A DNA stretch of 64,000 nt, taken from assembly GCF_017876495.1 (NCBI RefSeq), contig NZ_JAGIOB010000001.1, forward strand, positions 2,418,001-2,482,000, written 5' to 3'. Every line of letters begins with the position of its first letter. Position 1 is the first letter of the stretch. The stretch comes from Microlunatus capsulatus (GTDB taxonomy: Bacteria > Actinomycetota > Actinomycetes > Propionibacteriales > Propionibacteriaceae). A program made the position numbers and the translations under genes. Below the pieces are notes generated by a model that had not been told where the DNA came from, did not search any database, and was given only the letters and a program-made list of their open reading frames with translations. Positions 37,401 to 45,612 of the stretch are shown piece after piece.

Positions 37401-38163
37401 CGAAGCGCGGGCGGAACCGGTAGCCGGCCCGGCGCAGGAACGGCACCAGGACCGCGGCCTGGACGGCGATGCCCAGGGTGGAGCCCAGGCCGAGCAGCAG
37501 CTCCTCGCCGGTGCTGAACGGGGCGCCGGTGTCGCCGCGGCCGAAGACGACGACGAAGAGGCCGAGGACGGCGATGGAGACGACGTTGTTGGCGATCGGC
37601 GCCCACATCATCGGTCCGAACCGGTCGCGCGCGTTGAGCACCTGACCGGCGAGCACGTGCACGCCGTAGAAGAAGATCTGCGGCATGCAGTAGTAGCCCA
37701 GCGCCACCATGGATTCGTACTGCGCCGAGACCCCGGGCGCCCGCCAGGAGTCGGCGGAGTAGAGCCAGATGACGGCGGGGACGGCCAGCGTCAGCACGAC
37801 GGTGATGGCGGCCAGCGCGAGCAGGCCGGCCGTCATGATCCGGTGGGTGTAGGCCTCGCCGCCGTCGGCATCGCCCCGGATGGCGCGGACGATCTGGGGC
37901 ACGAGGACGGTGTTGAGCACGCCGCCGGCCAGCAGGATGTACATGCTGTTGGGCACCGTGTTGGCGACCGTGAACATGTCGGCCTGCCGGGTGGCGTTGC
38001 CGAAGAGGTAGACGAGCAGCATCAGCCGGCCGAAGCCGAGGACCCGCGAGAGCAGGGTGCCGGCCGCCATCAGGGCGCTGGCCGACACCAGGGCCGACGT
38101 CCGGCCCGGGCCGGGCCCGGCGGGCGCGGTGGCGGGCGGCGGGCTGGTGGAGGTGTCGGTCAT
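34471..38163 (-). CDS. murJ: MurJ lipid II flippase fused to pseudokinase and extracellular domain (MviN-type)
   Basis: This 1230-residue protein moves lipid II across the membrane (MurJ part) and carries a regulatory C-terminus, as in M. tuberculosis MviN (Rv3910). The MurJ domain, about 20-545, has 14 or so helices. The linker leads to a kinase-like domain at about 659-900 whose catalytic motifs are lost: HRR (790-792) stands where HRD belongs, VGL replaces DFG (IVGLLIEAA), and no VAIK lysine is seen. A membrane helix at about 1026-1050 and an outer discoidin-like domain follow. One reading frame covers the whole; an internal ATG at 36330 lacks a ribosome binding site. The ATG overlaps the DUF6049 stop. 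Confidence 0.9.
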   Translation of the reverse strand: MTDTSTSPPPATAPAGPGPGRTSALVSASALMAAGTLLSRVLGFGRLMLLVYLFGNATRQADMFTVANTVPNSMYILLAGGVLNTVLVPQIVRAIRGDADGGEAYTHRIMTAGLLALAAITVVLTLAVPAVIWLYSADSWRAPGVSAQYESMVALGYYCMPQIFFYGVHVLAGQVLNARDRFGPMMWAPIANNVVSIAVLGLFVVVFGRGDTGAPFSTGEELLLGLGSTLGIAVQAAVLVPFLRRAGYRFRPRFDFRGVGLGKTLRLAKWTLGFVVVTQLALVVVSRLATGATAGGAGGGITAYYNAYAVWILPHSLVTVSLATAMLPAASRMAAAADLEGVAAETVRAIRLALTVLLPAAVAFGVLGVPLARLAFGFGRGSADASAVGWALMALALGLVPFTVQYLCLRAYYALEDTRTPFFLQIVISGANVVLGLAAVAVVDSPALVAAALGLAYSLSYLLGVLLSLSRLRRRLPDLDTFGLVRHCVRLLAAVAPAAVVAVLLTWWLGRGVDSQLGRALVLAVAGVVAVVLFLVAARLLGIAELTAVLATLRRRRGAGPAAVPEEAAHDLATSGDSDTLLRPASPTIEPPPTAGPASQPRPGTSENADSMAQAAVVRRHPGDEADLGDASALPHPTDPHDGAHRPGTKAATLPAGTVLGTRYRLEELLAGSGPAITWRAFDQVLSRSVLVHLLAPGDPAEADLMAAARRASVATDSRFLRVLDAVPGGSAAGPGADPELGSYIVCEYATGQSLEVILSQGPLSGLEAGWVVREVADALSGVHSLGVHHRRISPETVIVTPTGNVKIVGLLIEAALRPAATEPLADDDDPELVDVTDLGRLLYAALVCRWPGGPAHGLPDAPTSGRRWLSPRQVRAGVSPALDDVCDQVLGDPPRHRATAVTDANALVNALTKVLGAADASGDLERRLRQPVPRVGAHRPGTPTPVSTLLDQPTEPTPVVRDDGPDLSRAAAADAAPLRVTSSVPAATPTAPAAPASATTTVIRTPVPGRPPTAPRRPPRQPRRWIALLVGLVVLLSGVGLVAGLVLSDQLGAAPEPGPSATPARPPAATPTSAVLPVRSARDFDPQGSDDQRENPDEVRFAYDGDPSTRWRTVAYIGNPELGGIKRGVGLVLDLGSAQPVASVKVSLSGTGTDLDLRVPADDSAGTTRPPLGSDRQWDVVAEQEGAGRSATLTPQQAVTTRFVLVYLTSLPREGGRYRGGISEVEVRR

Positions 38164-40397
38164 CAGGGGTGTCCGGAGGGGTCGGTGTGCGGGGGGTCGG
38201 CCTGCGGGGGGTCGGCCTGCGCGGGGTCGGTCTGGGCTGGATCGGTCTGGGCGGGATCGGGGCGGGGGCGGCTGGTGGCCGGGGCCTCGGGCGGCGGGGC
38301 GGAGGTCAGGGCGCTGGGCGGGGCCGGGTCGACCGGGTCCTGCCCGCCGCGCGCCCGGTTGACCTGGCGGATGCGCAGGGCGGTGCTGCCGCCGAACACG
38401 ACGAGGGCGGCGGCGGCGATGGCCCAGCCGGTCGTCCCGTTCTGGGTGACCCGGACCTCGATCCGCTGCGGGCGGCCCACCGGGGTCCCGTCGAGGGTCT
38501 GCAGCTGGGCCTGGACCGGGACGGTGCCGTTGGCCTTGGCCGTGACGCGGGCCTCGGCGGTGAAGCTCTCGCCGGCCCGGAGGGTCTGCTGGCCGTCGCG
38601 CTCGGTGCCCAGCGCGATCGGGTCGATCGTCAGCCGCTGGCGGTTCTCTGAGGTGAAGACCAGTCGCACCCGGACCGCGCCGGCGTCCGGGTCGGCCGGG
38701 TCGGCGGCCATGGTGTTCTCGACGGTGATGGGGAAGACGACGCCCTCGCGCGCCACGGTGCTGACCCGCGGGTTGGTGCTGATCTGGAGCTGGTCGTCCA
38801 GCGCGGTGTCGAGCGCGTCCTGCTGGGCCTCCAGGAACGGGCTGCGGAGGCGCTCCCGGTCGCGCCACGCGGTGCTGGCGGCCCGGGCGACGGCGGCCTG
38901 GCCGGTGACCCGGGCGTCGTCGCCGTCGGCGAGCAGCTCGGACCAGGTCGACCAGCTGGCGGCGAAGCGCCGCAGCGTGGCCAGCTGGCCGCTCGTCAGC
39001 TCGGTCTCGCGGGCCTCCTGGGGGTAGGTGACCCCGCCGTCCCAGCGGGCCGGGGTGCCTGAGAGCAGGTCGCTGAGGGTGGTCCGGCGGATCCAGGGGG
39101 CGTCGACGCCGGGGTCGTCGCCCTGCACCTGGTTGGTGGCGGCCACCAGCCGCACCCGGCCGCGGGTGACGCCGTCGGCCGCCTCGGTGGCCTGCACCCA
39201 GGTGTCGGCGAGCGAGCGCTGGCGGACCTGGACGGGGGTGTTCCGCGGGTCCGGACCGGGACCGCCGCCCCCCGCGGCGCTGCTGAACCGGACGACCGGC
39301 ACGCCGTCGCCGCCGGCCAGCAGCGGGGCGTCGGCGTCGGTCACGGTGGAGTCGGAGAGCACGACGGCCGCGGGCTCGAGCGCCTCGGCGGCGCGCAGGG
39401 TCTCCTCGTCGGCCCAGCCGCCCCCGGGCAGCACCAGCAGCGGCAGGGACGCGGTCGCCTCCACCCGGGCGCCGGCCGCGACCGCGTCGTCGAGCACGTC
39501 GGTCTGCCCGCCGTGCACCAGCGCGGCGACGTCCGGGGAGCCGTAGAGCAACCGGAAGCCGTCGCGGTCGTCGCGGACCCGGGTGAACCGCTGCAGCCAG
39601 CTGGTGGCGTCGGACTGGCCGCGGCCCGGCGTGGTGCTGCCGTCGGCGGCCTGGACGGCGTAGCCCGCGCGCATCGTCGTCAGCTCCTCGACCAGGGCCG
39701 GGTCGACGGCGAAGCTGGCCTCGTCGCTGTCGGCCGCGGCCAGCAGCGCGCTGAGCCGCCCACCCGGCCGGACCTCCTCGGCCAGGTGGTCGTCGGCCAG
39801 CACGCCGCGGCGCAGCAGCGAGGGCCGCGAGCTGAGCACGACCAGCGAGGTCATCCGCAGGCTGTTCTCCGGCGGCGCGGCCAGCACGGGGGCGAAGGTG
39901 CGCGCCCGGCCGACGGCGGTGGCGTTGCCGTTCTGCAGCACGTGCACCCCGACGAGGAAGACCCCGTCGGTGGGCGCCAGCTGCAGGTCCGCGACGGGGG
40001 CGGAGACGGTGAAGTCGGCGGTCTCGCCCGGGTCGAGGTAGGGGTCGTCGGGGGTGTAGAGGTCCTGGAAGCCGGCGGGCAGGAACGGGTAGCGGCGCCC
40101 GATGGGCACGTTGGACTCCGAGGCCAGGGCCTGGTCGACGCCCTCGGCGGTGGTGATGGGCGCCTGGTCGCGCCACAGGGTGGCCTGCAGCCGGAACAGC
40201 CGTTCCTGGGTGACGTTCTCCACCCGCCCGGTGAGGGTGACCGTGCCGTCGCGCTCGGGGAGCGCGGGCGTCATCCCGGTCAGCGTGATCCGCACCAGCG
40301 CCTCCGGCTCGACGGCGTGGGCCGGCGTCGCGGCGAGGGGTCCGAGCAGCGCCGCGCACCCCACCAGCAGCGCCAGCAGCACGCGGGGAGCCCTCAT
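38163..40397 (-). CDS. DUF6049 family secreted/membrane-anchored protein
   Basis: The 744-residue product has a signal peptide (residues 1-28, ending TPAHA), a long extracellular region, one membrane helix at about 650-672 (WAIAAAALVVFGGSTALRI) and a cytoplasmic tail. It occupies the place of Rv3909 upstream of mviN, a family (DUF6049) found beside murJ in actinobacteria and presumed to act with it in envelope biogenesis; no enzymatic motif is seen. The tail contains an imperfect five-residue repeat (DPAQT, DPAQT, DPAQA, DPPQA), encoded by 15-base repeats. The stop overlaps the murJ ATG, so the two are translated together. Confidence 0.88.
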   Translation of the reverse strand: MRAPRVLLALLVGCAALLGPLAATPAHAVEPEALVRITLTGMTPALPERDGTVTLTGRVENVTQERLFRLQATLWRDQAPITTAEGVDQALASESNVPIGRRYPFLPAGFQDLYTPDDPYLDPGETADFTVSAPVADLQLAPTDGVFLVGVHVLQNGNATAVGRARTFAPVLAAPPENSLRMTSLVVLSSRPSLLRRGVLADDHLAEEVRPGGRLSALLAAADSDEASFAVDPALVEELTTMRAGYAVQAADGSTTPGRGQSDATSWLQRFTRVRDDRDGFRLLYGSPDVAALVHGGQTDVLDDAVAAGARVEATASLPLLVLPGGGWADEETLRAAEALEPAAVVLSDSTVTDADAPLLAGGDGVPVVRFSSAAGGGGPGPDPRNTPVQVRQRSLADTWVQATEAADGVTRGRVRLVAATNQVQGDDPGVDAPWIRRTTLSDLLSGTPARWDGGVTYPQEARETELTSGQLATLRRFAASWSTWSELLADGDDARVTGQAAVARAASTAWRDRERLRSPFLEAQQDALDTALDDQLQISTNPRVSTVAREGVVFPITVENTMAADPADPDAGAVRVRLVFTSENRQRLTIDPIALGTERDGQQTLRAGESFTAEARVTAKANGTVPVQAQLQTLDGTPVGRPQRIEVRVTQNGTTGWAIAAAALVVFGGSTALRIRQVNRARGGQDPVDPAPPSALTSAPPPEAPATSRPRPDPAQTDPAQTDPAQADPPQADPPHTDPSGHP

Positions 40398-40504
40398 GCG
40401 CGCTGCCTCCTCACCGGGTCATCCTAGAGCCGGACGGCCGGGGGACGGCCCGCTGCGCCCGCGGCGGGGCTGGTCACGACCGTGCCCGTGGCGGGGCCCG
40501 ACGG

Positions 40505-40510
40505 TAGAGT
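40505..40510 (+). promoter_or_regulatory. Candidate leaderless -10 box of pcnA
   Basis: TAGAGT ends eight bases before the GTG of pcnA. It matches the TANNNT boxes seen at the same distance in front of the 1654, 25676, 45613 and 54421 genes. No -35 box was recognised. Confidence 0.45.
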
Positions 40511-40518
40511 GGCTCGGC

Positions 40519-41973
40519 GTGTCCACGCCCACGCTGAACCAGGCCCAGGCCAACGCGGTGGCCGAGCTGATGCGGATCGCGCCGGTCGCGGGACGGCTCG
40601 GCCGGCTGTTCGCCGACGCCGGCCACGAGCTCTACCTGGTGGGCGGCAGCGTCCGCGACGCCCTGCTCGGCCGGCTCGGCCACGACCTCGACTTCACCAC
40701 CTCCGCCCGCCCCGACGACGTCGAGGCGCTGCTCCGCCGCTTCTCCCGCGCGGTGTGGACGATCGGCAAGGAGTTCGGGACGATCGGCTGCAAGGTCGAG
40801 GACGGCGACGACTCCTGGGTCGTGGAGGTCACCACCTTCCGCTCCGACGCCTACGCCGCCGACAGCCGCAAGCCCGTCGTCCAGTTCGGCGACACCCTCG
40901 ACGGCGACCTGGTGCGGCGCGACTTCACCGTCAACGCCATGGCCGTCTCGGTGCCCGACCACCGCTTCGTCGACCCCTGGGGCGGCCTGGCCGACCTGGC
41001 CGCCGGCGCGCTCCGGACCCCGGGGACGCCCGAGGACTCGTTCAGCGACGACCCGCTGCGGATGATGCGCGCCGCCCGCTTCGCCGCCCAGCTGGGCTTC
41101 ACCCCGGTGCCGGAGGTCGTCGCCGCGATGACGGCGATGGCTGACCGGATCGGGATCATCTCGGCCGAGCGGGTGCGCGACGAGCTGTCCAAGCTGCTGC
41201 TGGCCGACCGGCCGCGGCCGGGCCTGGACCTGCTGGTCCGGACCGGGCTGGCCGACCGCGTGCTGCCCGAGCTGCCCGCCCTGCGTCTGGAGCGCGACGA
41301 GCACCACCGGCACAAGGACGTCTACGAGCACAGCCTGACCGTGCTGGAGCAGGCCATCGAGCTGGAGGCGCGGCTGCCCGCCCGACCGGACCTGGTGAAC
41401 CGGCTCGCCGCGCTGCTGCACGACGTCGGCAAGCCCGCGACCCGGAAGTTCGAGGAGGGCGGGAAGGTCTCCTTCCACCACCACGACGTCGTCGGGGCCA
41501 AGCTGGTCCGCAAGCGGCTGACCGCGCTGCGCTTCTCCAGCGACGAGGTGAAGGCCGTCAGCGAGCTGGTCTTCCTGCACCTGCGCTTCCACGGCTATGG
41601 CGAGGCCGGCTGGACCGACTCCGCCGTCCGCCGCTACGTACGCGACGCCGGTGACCAGCTGGAGCGGCTGCACATCCTCACCCGCGCCGACTGCACGACC
41701 CGGAACCAGGCCAAGGCCTCCCGGCTGCGGGCGGCCTACGACGACCTCGAGGCCCGGATCGCCGTCCTGGCCGAGCAGGAGGAGCTCGCCTCGCTGCGTC
41801 CCGACCTCGACGGCCGCCAGATCATGGAGCTGCTCGACGTGCCGCCCGGCCCGCTGGTGGGCCAGGCCTACCGCTACCTGCTGGAGCTGCGGATCGACGA
41901 GGGCCCGCTCGGTCCCGAGCGCGCGGAGCAGGCCCTGCGGGCCTGGTGGGCGGAGCAGCAGCCGCAGGGCTGA
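40519..41973 (+). CDS. pcnA: CCA tRNA nucleotidyltransferase (PcnA-type) with HD domain
   Basis: This 484-residue enzyme adds or repairs the CCA end of tRNA. The GTG at 40519 starts just ahead of the conserved QANAVAELMRIAPV. Nucleotidyltransferase motifs VGGSVRD (41-47) and the metal-binding DLDF (about 56-59) are present, RRDFTVNAMA follows, the neck region holds SFSDDPLRMMRAARFAAQLGF, and an HD domain shows HHRHKDVYEHSLTVLEQ and the H301-D302 pair in ALLHDVGKPA. It is divergent from the DUF6049 gene and matches the position of Rv3907c beside Rv3909 and mviN. It ends inside the first hairpin element. Confidence 0.94.
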   Translation: MSTPTLNQAQANAVAELMRIAPVAGRLGRLFADAGHELYLVGGSVRDALLGRLGHDLDFTTSARPDDVEALLRRFSRAVWTIGKEFGTIGCKVEDGDDSWVVEVTTFRSDAYAADSRKPVVQFGDTLDGDLVRRDFTVNAMAVSVPDHRFVDPWGGLADLAAGALRTPGTPEDSFSDDPLRMMRAARFAAQLGFTPVPEVVAAMTAMADRIGIISAERVRDELSKLLLADRPRPGLDLLVRTGLADRVLPELPALRLERDEHHRHKDVYEHSLTVLEQAIELEARLPARPDLVNRLAALLHDVGKPATRKFEEGGKVSFHHHDVVGAKLVRKRLTALRFSSDEVKAVSELVFLHLRFHGYGEAGWTDSAVRRYVRDAGDQLERLHILTRADCTTRNQAKASRLRAAYDDLEARIAVLAEQEELASLRPDLDGRQIMELLDVPPGPLVGQAYRYLLELRIDEGPLGPERAEQALRAWWAEQQPQG

Positions 41974-42041
41974 CCCCGCGGCGTCTGGTCGCCGTCGCGG
42001 CTCCTGCTGGCGCCGCATCGACGAGCACACGCCGCGGAGTG
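41971..42041. repeat. Hairpin element copy 1, after pcnA
   Basis: About 71 bases with a long imperfect stem: CCCCGCGGCGT near 41974 pairs with ACGCCGCGGAGT near 42029-42040. It shares about 70% or more of its sequence with the copy at 43001-43072 in the same orientation, including the central CTCCTGCTGGCGCCGC. Its left end includes the pcnA stop codon. Function may be as terminator. Confidence 0.7.
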
Positions 42042-42106
42042 CGCGGCTGTCCACAGATGCGGTCCGCCGAGCCCTCGGGCGGGCTCCCGCGTGGTGGGCT
42101 CGGGGC

Positions 42107-43003
42107 GTGCAACCGCGACCGCTGCTCACCCGCGACCTGACCGCCGCCGGCCACAGCGCCACCGAGCTGGCCCGGCTCGGCCGCACCGGCGAGCTGGTGC
42201 ACCTGCGCCGCGGCGCCTGGCTGACTGCCGAGCCCGGCGACGTCGGCCGTCGGCACCGGCTGCTCGTCGCGGCCACGCTGGAGCTGACCGCCGACGCCGT
42301 CGTCAGCCACCTCTCCGCCGCGGTGCTGCACGGGCTCCCCGTCCCCGGCCCGCTGTCGCAGGTGCACCTGACCCGACCCGACGGGCGGGGCAAGCGTCGG
42401 GGCTACGTCCACCTGCACGTGGCCGCGCTCGACCCGTCCGACGTCGTCGTGCGCGACGGCGTCGCAGTGACCAGCCTGGCGCGCACGGTGGTGGACCTGG
42501 GCTGCAGCCTCCCGTTCGCGGACGCCGTGGTCGCCGGTGACGCCGCCCTGCGGCTCGGGCTGGAGCGCCACGAGCTCGACGAGGTGCTGGCCCGAGCGGG
42601 CCGGCGTCCGGGCGTGGGTGCGGCCCGACGGGTGGCCGCCTTCGCCGACGCGCGCAGCGAGAGCGTCGGGGAGTCGCGCAGCCGGGTGGTGCTGCACCGG
42701 ATCGGCCTGCCCCCGACGACGCTCCAGCTCGCCGTCCACGACGCGTCCGGTCGGCTGGTCGGGCGCAGCGACCTCGGCTGGGAGGACCGCCGGACTCTCG
42801 GCGAGTTCGACGGCCGGGTCAAGTACGGGCGCCTGCTGGGTCCGGACCAGAAGGCGGAGGACGTCCTCTGGGCCGAGAAGCAGCGCGAGGACGAGCTGCG
42901 CGACCAGGGCTGGCAGATGGCGCGGTGGACGTGGTGGCACCTCGACCACGAGCGGGCGCTGGAGGAGCGGTTGCGGCGGGCGCTGGCGCGCGGCTCCCGC
43001 TGA
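42107..43003 (+). CDS. AbiEi-type/DUF559-like protein, possible nuclease-linked antitoxin
   Basis: The 298-residue product begins with an AbiEi-like winged-helix region (PLLTRDLTAAGHSATELARLGRTGELVHLRRGAW), then a domain with VSHLSAAVLHGLPVPGPLSQVHLTRP and SLARTVVDLGCSL, and ends in a PD-(D/E)xK-like region: D222 (SDLGW), E233 and D235 (EFDG) and K239 (VKY), followed by EDVLWAEKQREDELRDQGW. Such proteins are common orphan genes in actinobacteria; AbiEi homologues are antitoxins of type IV systems, but no AbiEii toxin gene is next to it. The start is a GTG with no clear ribosome binding site. The gene stands alone between two hairpin repeats, a layout suggestive of a cassette. Confidence 0.75.
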   Translation: MQPRPLLTRDLTAAGHSATELARLGRTGELVHLRRGAWLTAEPGDVGRRHRLLVAATLELTADAVVSHLSAAVLHGLPVPGPLSQVHLTRPDGRGKRRGYVHLHVAALDPSDVVVRDGVAVTSLARTVVDLGCSLPFADAVVAGDAALRLGLERHELDEVLARAGRRPGVGAARRVAAFADARSESVGESRSRVVLHRIGLPPTTLQLAVHDASGRLVGRSDLGWEDRRTLGEFDGRVKYGRLLGPDQKAEDVLWAEKQREDELRDQGWQMARWTWWHLDHERALEERLRRALARGSR

Positions 43004-43072
43004 CTCCGCGGCGTGTCGTCGTCGCCGCGGCTCCTGCTGGCGCCGCGGCGACGAGCAGACGCCGGGGAGTCA
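43001..43072. repeat. Hairpin element copy 2, between two convergent genes
   Basis: TGACTCC at 43001 and GGAGTCA ending at 43072 are the outer ends of a stem of about 31 bases with few mismatches (left arm ...GTCGTCGCCGCGGC, right arm GCCGCGGCGACGAG...) around the loop TCCTGCTG. The stop codons of both convergent genes (43001-43003 and 43070-43072) lie in the two arms. Acts most plausibly as a bidirectional terminator; it is a direct repeat of copy 1. Confidence 0.75.
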
Positions 43073-44392
43073 GGCCGGCTGGGCCTGCAGGGACTCGGTC
43101 CCGCGGTCCATGGCCAGGCCCCGGGTGGTGGCGGCGAAGACGGCGGCGACGGCGAGGTAGCAGCCGGCCAGGACCACGAGGACCAGGACCGACTTGCCGT
43201 TCGCCGGCAGGACCAGGGCCCCGATGACCGCGGCGATGACCAGGGCCATGTTGAAGACCATGTCGTAGAGGACGAAGACGCGGCCCTTGAGCTCGTCGTC
43301 GACGTTCGCCTGGACCAGGGTGTCGACGCAGATCTTGACGTTCTGCGCCGTCACGCCCAGCAGGAACGCGGCGACCAGCAGCGGGACCGTCGCGTAGACC
43401 GCCCCGGGCAGCACCTGGAGGACGCCGGAGGCGACCAGGCTGACCACCAGCCAGCGGCGGACGCCGAGCCGGGCCGTCCCGGGCGGGGTGACGGCGGCGG
43501 CCAGCACGAAGCCGGCCCCGGTCACCACGACGAGCAGCCCGAGGTCGGCGATCGCGGCGTCGACCTCGTCGACGGTGTGGAAGTAGTTGCGGTAGACGAG
43601 GATCGTCGCCACGGTCACGACGCCGTAGACGACCCGGTGGGCGCCGATGGTCAGCAGCCCGATCCCGGCGGCGGGCCGGGCGCGGAGGTGGCGCAGCGCC
43701 TCGGCCAGGCCGGAGAGGACGTCGCGGGCCCGCGTCGGCTCCTGGACGTCGGGGCCCAGCCGGTCGCGCGGGATGCGCAGGGCCAGCGAGGCGCTGAGGA
43801 CGAAGCCGGCCGCGGCGACGGTGAAGAGGATGGCGTTGGCCGTGTAGTCGGGCATCGAGCGGCCGAGCAGCAGCCGCAGGCCCGTCCCGACGCCGACGCC
43901 GATCAGCGCGCCGGCCGGACCCACCGTCGGCACGACCGAGTTGGCGACCATGTACTCGTCGGCGTCGATGGTGTGCGGCAGCGAGGCCGAGAGCGCGGCG
44001 AGCAGGAAGCGGTTGAGGCTCATGGCCAGCAGGACGAGCCCGTAGAAGACCGTCTCGACCGCCGGCGTCCGCAGCCCGGTCGCCACCAGGGCGGCCAGAC
44101 CCAGGCAGAGCACCGACCGGCAGAGGTCGACGACGACCAGCACCTGACGGCGCGAGAAGCGGTCCAGCACGACGCCGACGAACGGGCCGAGCACCGAGAA
44201 CGGCAGCAGGGTGATGGCCAGCACGGTGGCGATGGACGCGGCGTCGGGCTGGCGCTCGGGGGAGAACAGGACGAACGAGGCGAGGGCGATCTGCAGCAGG
44301 CCGTCGCAGGACTGGGTCGCGACGCGGACGGCCAGCAGCCGGCGGAACAGCGGGTGCCGCCACAGGCGGCGCAGGCTGCGGAGGAACTCCAC
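43070..44392 (-). CDS. MFS transporter
   Basis: A 440-residue major facilitator with about 12 predicted helices. The N-half carries a PFSVLGPFVGVVLDRFSRRQVLVVVD loop, the motif-A-like region between helices 2 and 3 (GVVLDRFSRRQ), and the middle loop is cytoplasmic and charged. It resembles MFS efflux pumps of the enterobactin exporter-like group, but the substrate is unknown. GTG start at 44392, one base after the stop of the LCP gene, so it is the second gene of that operon. Confidence 0.85.
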   Translation of the reverse strand: MEFLRSLRRLWRHPLFRRLLAVRVATQSCDGLLQIALASFVLFSPERQPDAASIATVLAITLLPFSVLGPFVGVVLDRFSRRQVLVVVDLCRSVLCLGLAALVATGLRTPAVETVFYGLVLLAMSLNRFLLAALSASLPHTIDADEYMVANSVVPTVGPAGALIGVGVGTGLRLLLGRSMPDYTANAILFTVAAAGFVLSASLALRIPRDRLGPDVQEPTRARDVLSGLAEALRHLRARPAAGIGLLTIGAHRVVYGVVTVATILVYRNYFHTVDEVDAAIADLGLLVVVTGAGFVLAAAVTPPGTARLGVRRWLVVSLVASGVLQVLPGAVYATVPLLVAAFLLGVTAQNVKICVDTLVQANVDDELKGRVFVLYDMVFNMALVIAAVIGALVLPANGKSVLVLVVLAGCYLAVAAVFAATTRGLAMDRGTESLQAQPA

Positions 44393-44393
44393 C

Positions 44394-45428
44394 TCAGCCC
44401 TTCGGGTACTTCTTGACGTAGCTGTCCATCGTGTCCTTCTCCAGCGCCTCGGACAGCTCGGCGAGCTTGGCGGTGTCCACGACGTCGATGCTCTGCCCGT
44501 CGGGGCTGGTGCCGAAGCCCGACAGCGGAGCCTGCAGCAGCTCGATGTCGCGGGACTTCAGGCGCAGCGACAGCGCCGTCCGGCGGATCTCGGCGTCGGT
44601 GAGGCTGTTGTCCACCGTCACGTGCTTGGCCAGGTTGGAGATGAAGGCGGTGAACCGCGCCGGGTCGGAGATGACGTCGGCGCTGAGCCCCTTGGCCACG
44701 ATCGCCTTGATGACGTTGCGCTGGTTCTCGGCCCGGTCGAGGTCGCCGTTCGGCAGCGAGTGCCGCTCGCGGACGAACCACAGCGCCTGCTCGCCCTTGA
44801 TGGTGATCTTGCCCTTGGGGTAGTCGAAGCCGTGCGAGGTGAAGGCCGTCCCGTTCGTCACCGTCACCCCGCCGAGGTCGTCGGTGAGCCCGATGAACCC
44901 CTCGAGCCCGATGAGCACCACGTGGTCCATCCGCACGTCGGTGAGCTTCTCCAGCGTCCGGACGGTGAGGGCCGGGCCGCCCAGGGAGTAGGCCGCGTTG
45001 ATCTTGTTGCGGCCGTACCCGGGGATGTCGACGTACATGTCGCGGGGGAACGAGACGATGTAGGCCTCGTCGCGCTCCTTGTTGAGGTGGACGACCATGA
45101 TGCTGTCGCTGCGGCCGTCGCCCTCGTCCTCGGGGTCGCGGCTGTCGGAGCCGAGCAGGACGTAGTTGAGGGTGCCGGTCTCCGGCGCCGCCGTCGGCCG
45201 GGAGCCGCTGGACGGGTCGTCGGTCGGCAGGTCGATGCCGCGGGTGATGTTGTTGGTCAGCCCGCGGTCCACGCGCCAGGCGTAGACCCCGACGCCGACC
45301 AGGGCCAGCACCAGCACGCCGGCCACCACGACGAGCACCCGCGGCCACACGCGACGGCGGCGCCGGGCTCGGGCGGGTGCGCTCGGGGTCCCCGCGTCGG
45401 GGTCGGCGGGCGCTGGGGTCTCGGGCAT
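44394..45428 (-). CDS. LytR-CpsA-Psr (LCP) family protein
   Basis: LCP enzymes attach teichoic acids, arabinogalactan or capsule polymers to peptidoglycan. The 344-residue product has a cytoplasmic basic tail, one helix at about 30-52, and the LCP domain at about 85-250 with LLGSDSRDPEDEGDGRSDSIMVV, SFPRDMYVDIPGYGRNKINAAYSLGG and the DLDRAENQRNVIKAI region, including the conserved polyprenyl-pyrophosphate-binding arginines. The ATG has GAGGA upstream. It is followed immediately by the MFS gene. The outer domain is single, without the LytR C-terminal domain found in longer members. Confidence 0.92.
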   Translation of the reverse strand: MPETPAPADPDAGTPSAPARARRRRRVWPRVLVVVAGVLVLALVGVGVYAWRVDRGLTNNITRGIDLPTDDPSSGSRPTAAPETGTLNYVLLGSDSRDPEDEGDGRSDSIMVVHLNKERDEAYIVSFPRDMYVDIPGYGRNKINAAYSLGGPALTVRTLEKLTDVRMDHVVLIGLEGFIGLTDDLGGVTVTNGTAFTSHGFDYPKGKITIKGEQALWFVRERHSLPNGDLDRAENQRNVIKAIVAKGLSADVISDPARFTAFISNLAKHVTVDNSLTDAEIRRTALSLRLKSRDIELLQAPLSGFGTSPDGQSIDVVDTAKLAELSEALEKDTMDSYVKKYPKG

Positions 45429-45612
45429 GCGGGTGGTCCTCGGCTGGAAGGTGAGCGCAGTCTATGCGGACGTGACAGGCGGGAACGGGGCTGCGACGGG
45501 CCCGTGACACCCTCGTCACCCAACGCACGGGCCGCCCGGAACGAGCCCGGCGGGCCGCACCCGCTGCACGGACGGGGCCGCCCGACCACCGCGCCGGAGC
45601 TAGGTTGGGGCC

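Noticed and set aside
34159-39027. Open frame of 1622 codons opposite murJ and DUF6049
   Set aside because: High GC gives few stop codons on the antisense strand. The translation is low-complexity, and the other strand has clear MurJ and DUF6049 sequence.
38160-40359. Extension of the murJ frame further upstream through the DUF6049 gene
   Set aside because: The frame stays open but the sequence there is Arg/Pro/Ala-rich shadow of the DUF6049 frame. MurJ sequence starts cleanly at the ATG at 38163, which overlaps the DUF6049 stop.
41971-43072. Complete AbiE type IV toxin-antitoxin system
   Set aside because: Only an AbiEi-like gene is present; no nucleotidyltransferase-type AbiEii toxin is adjacent. 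pcnA next door is a tRNA CCA enzyme by its motifs.
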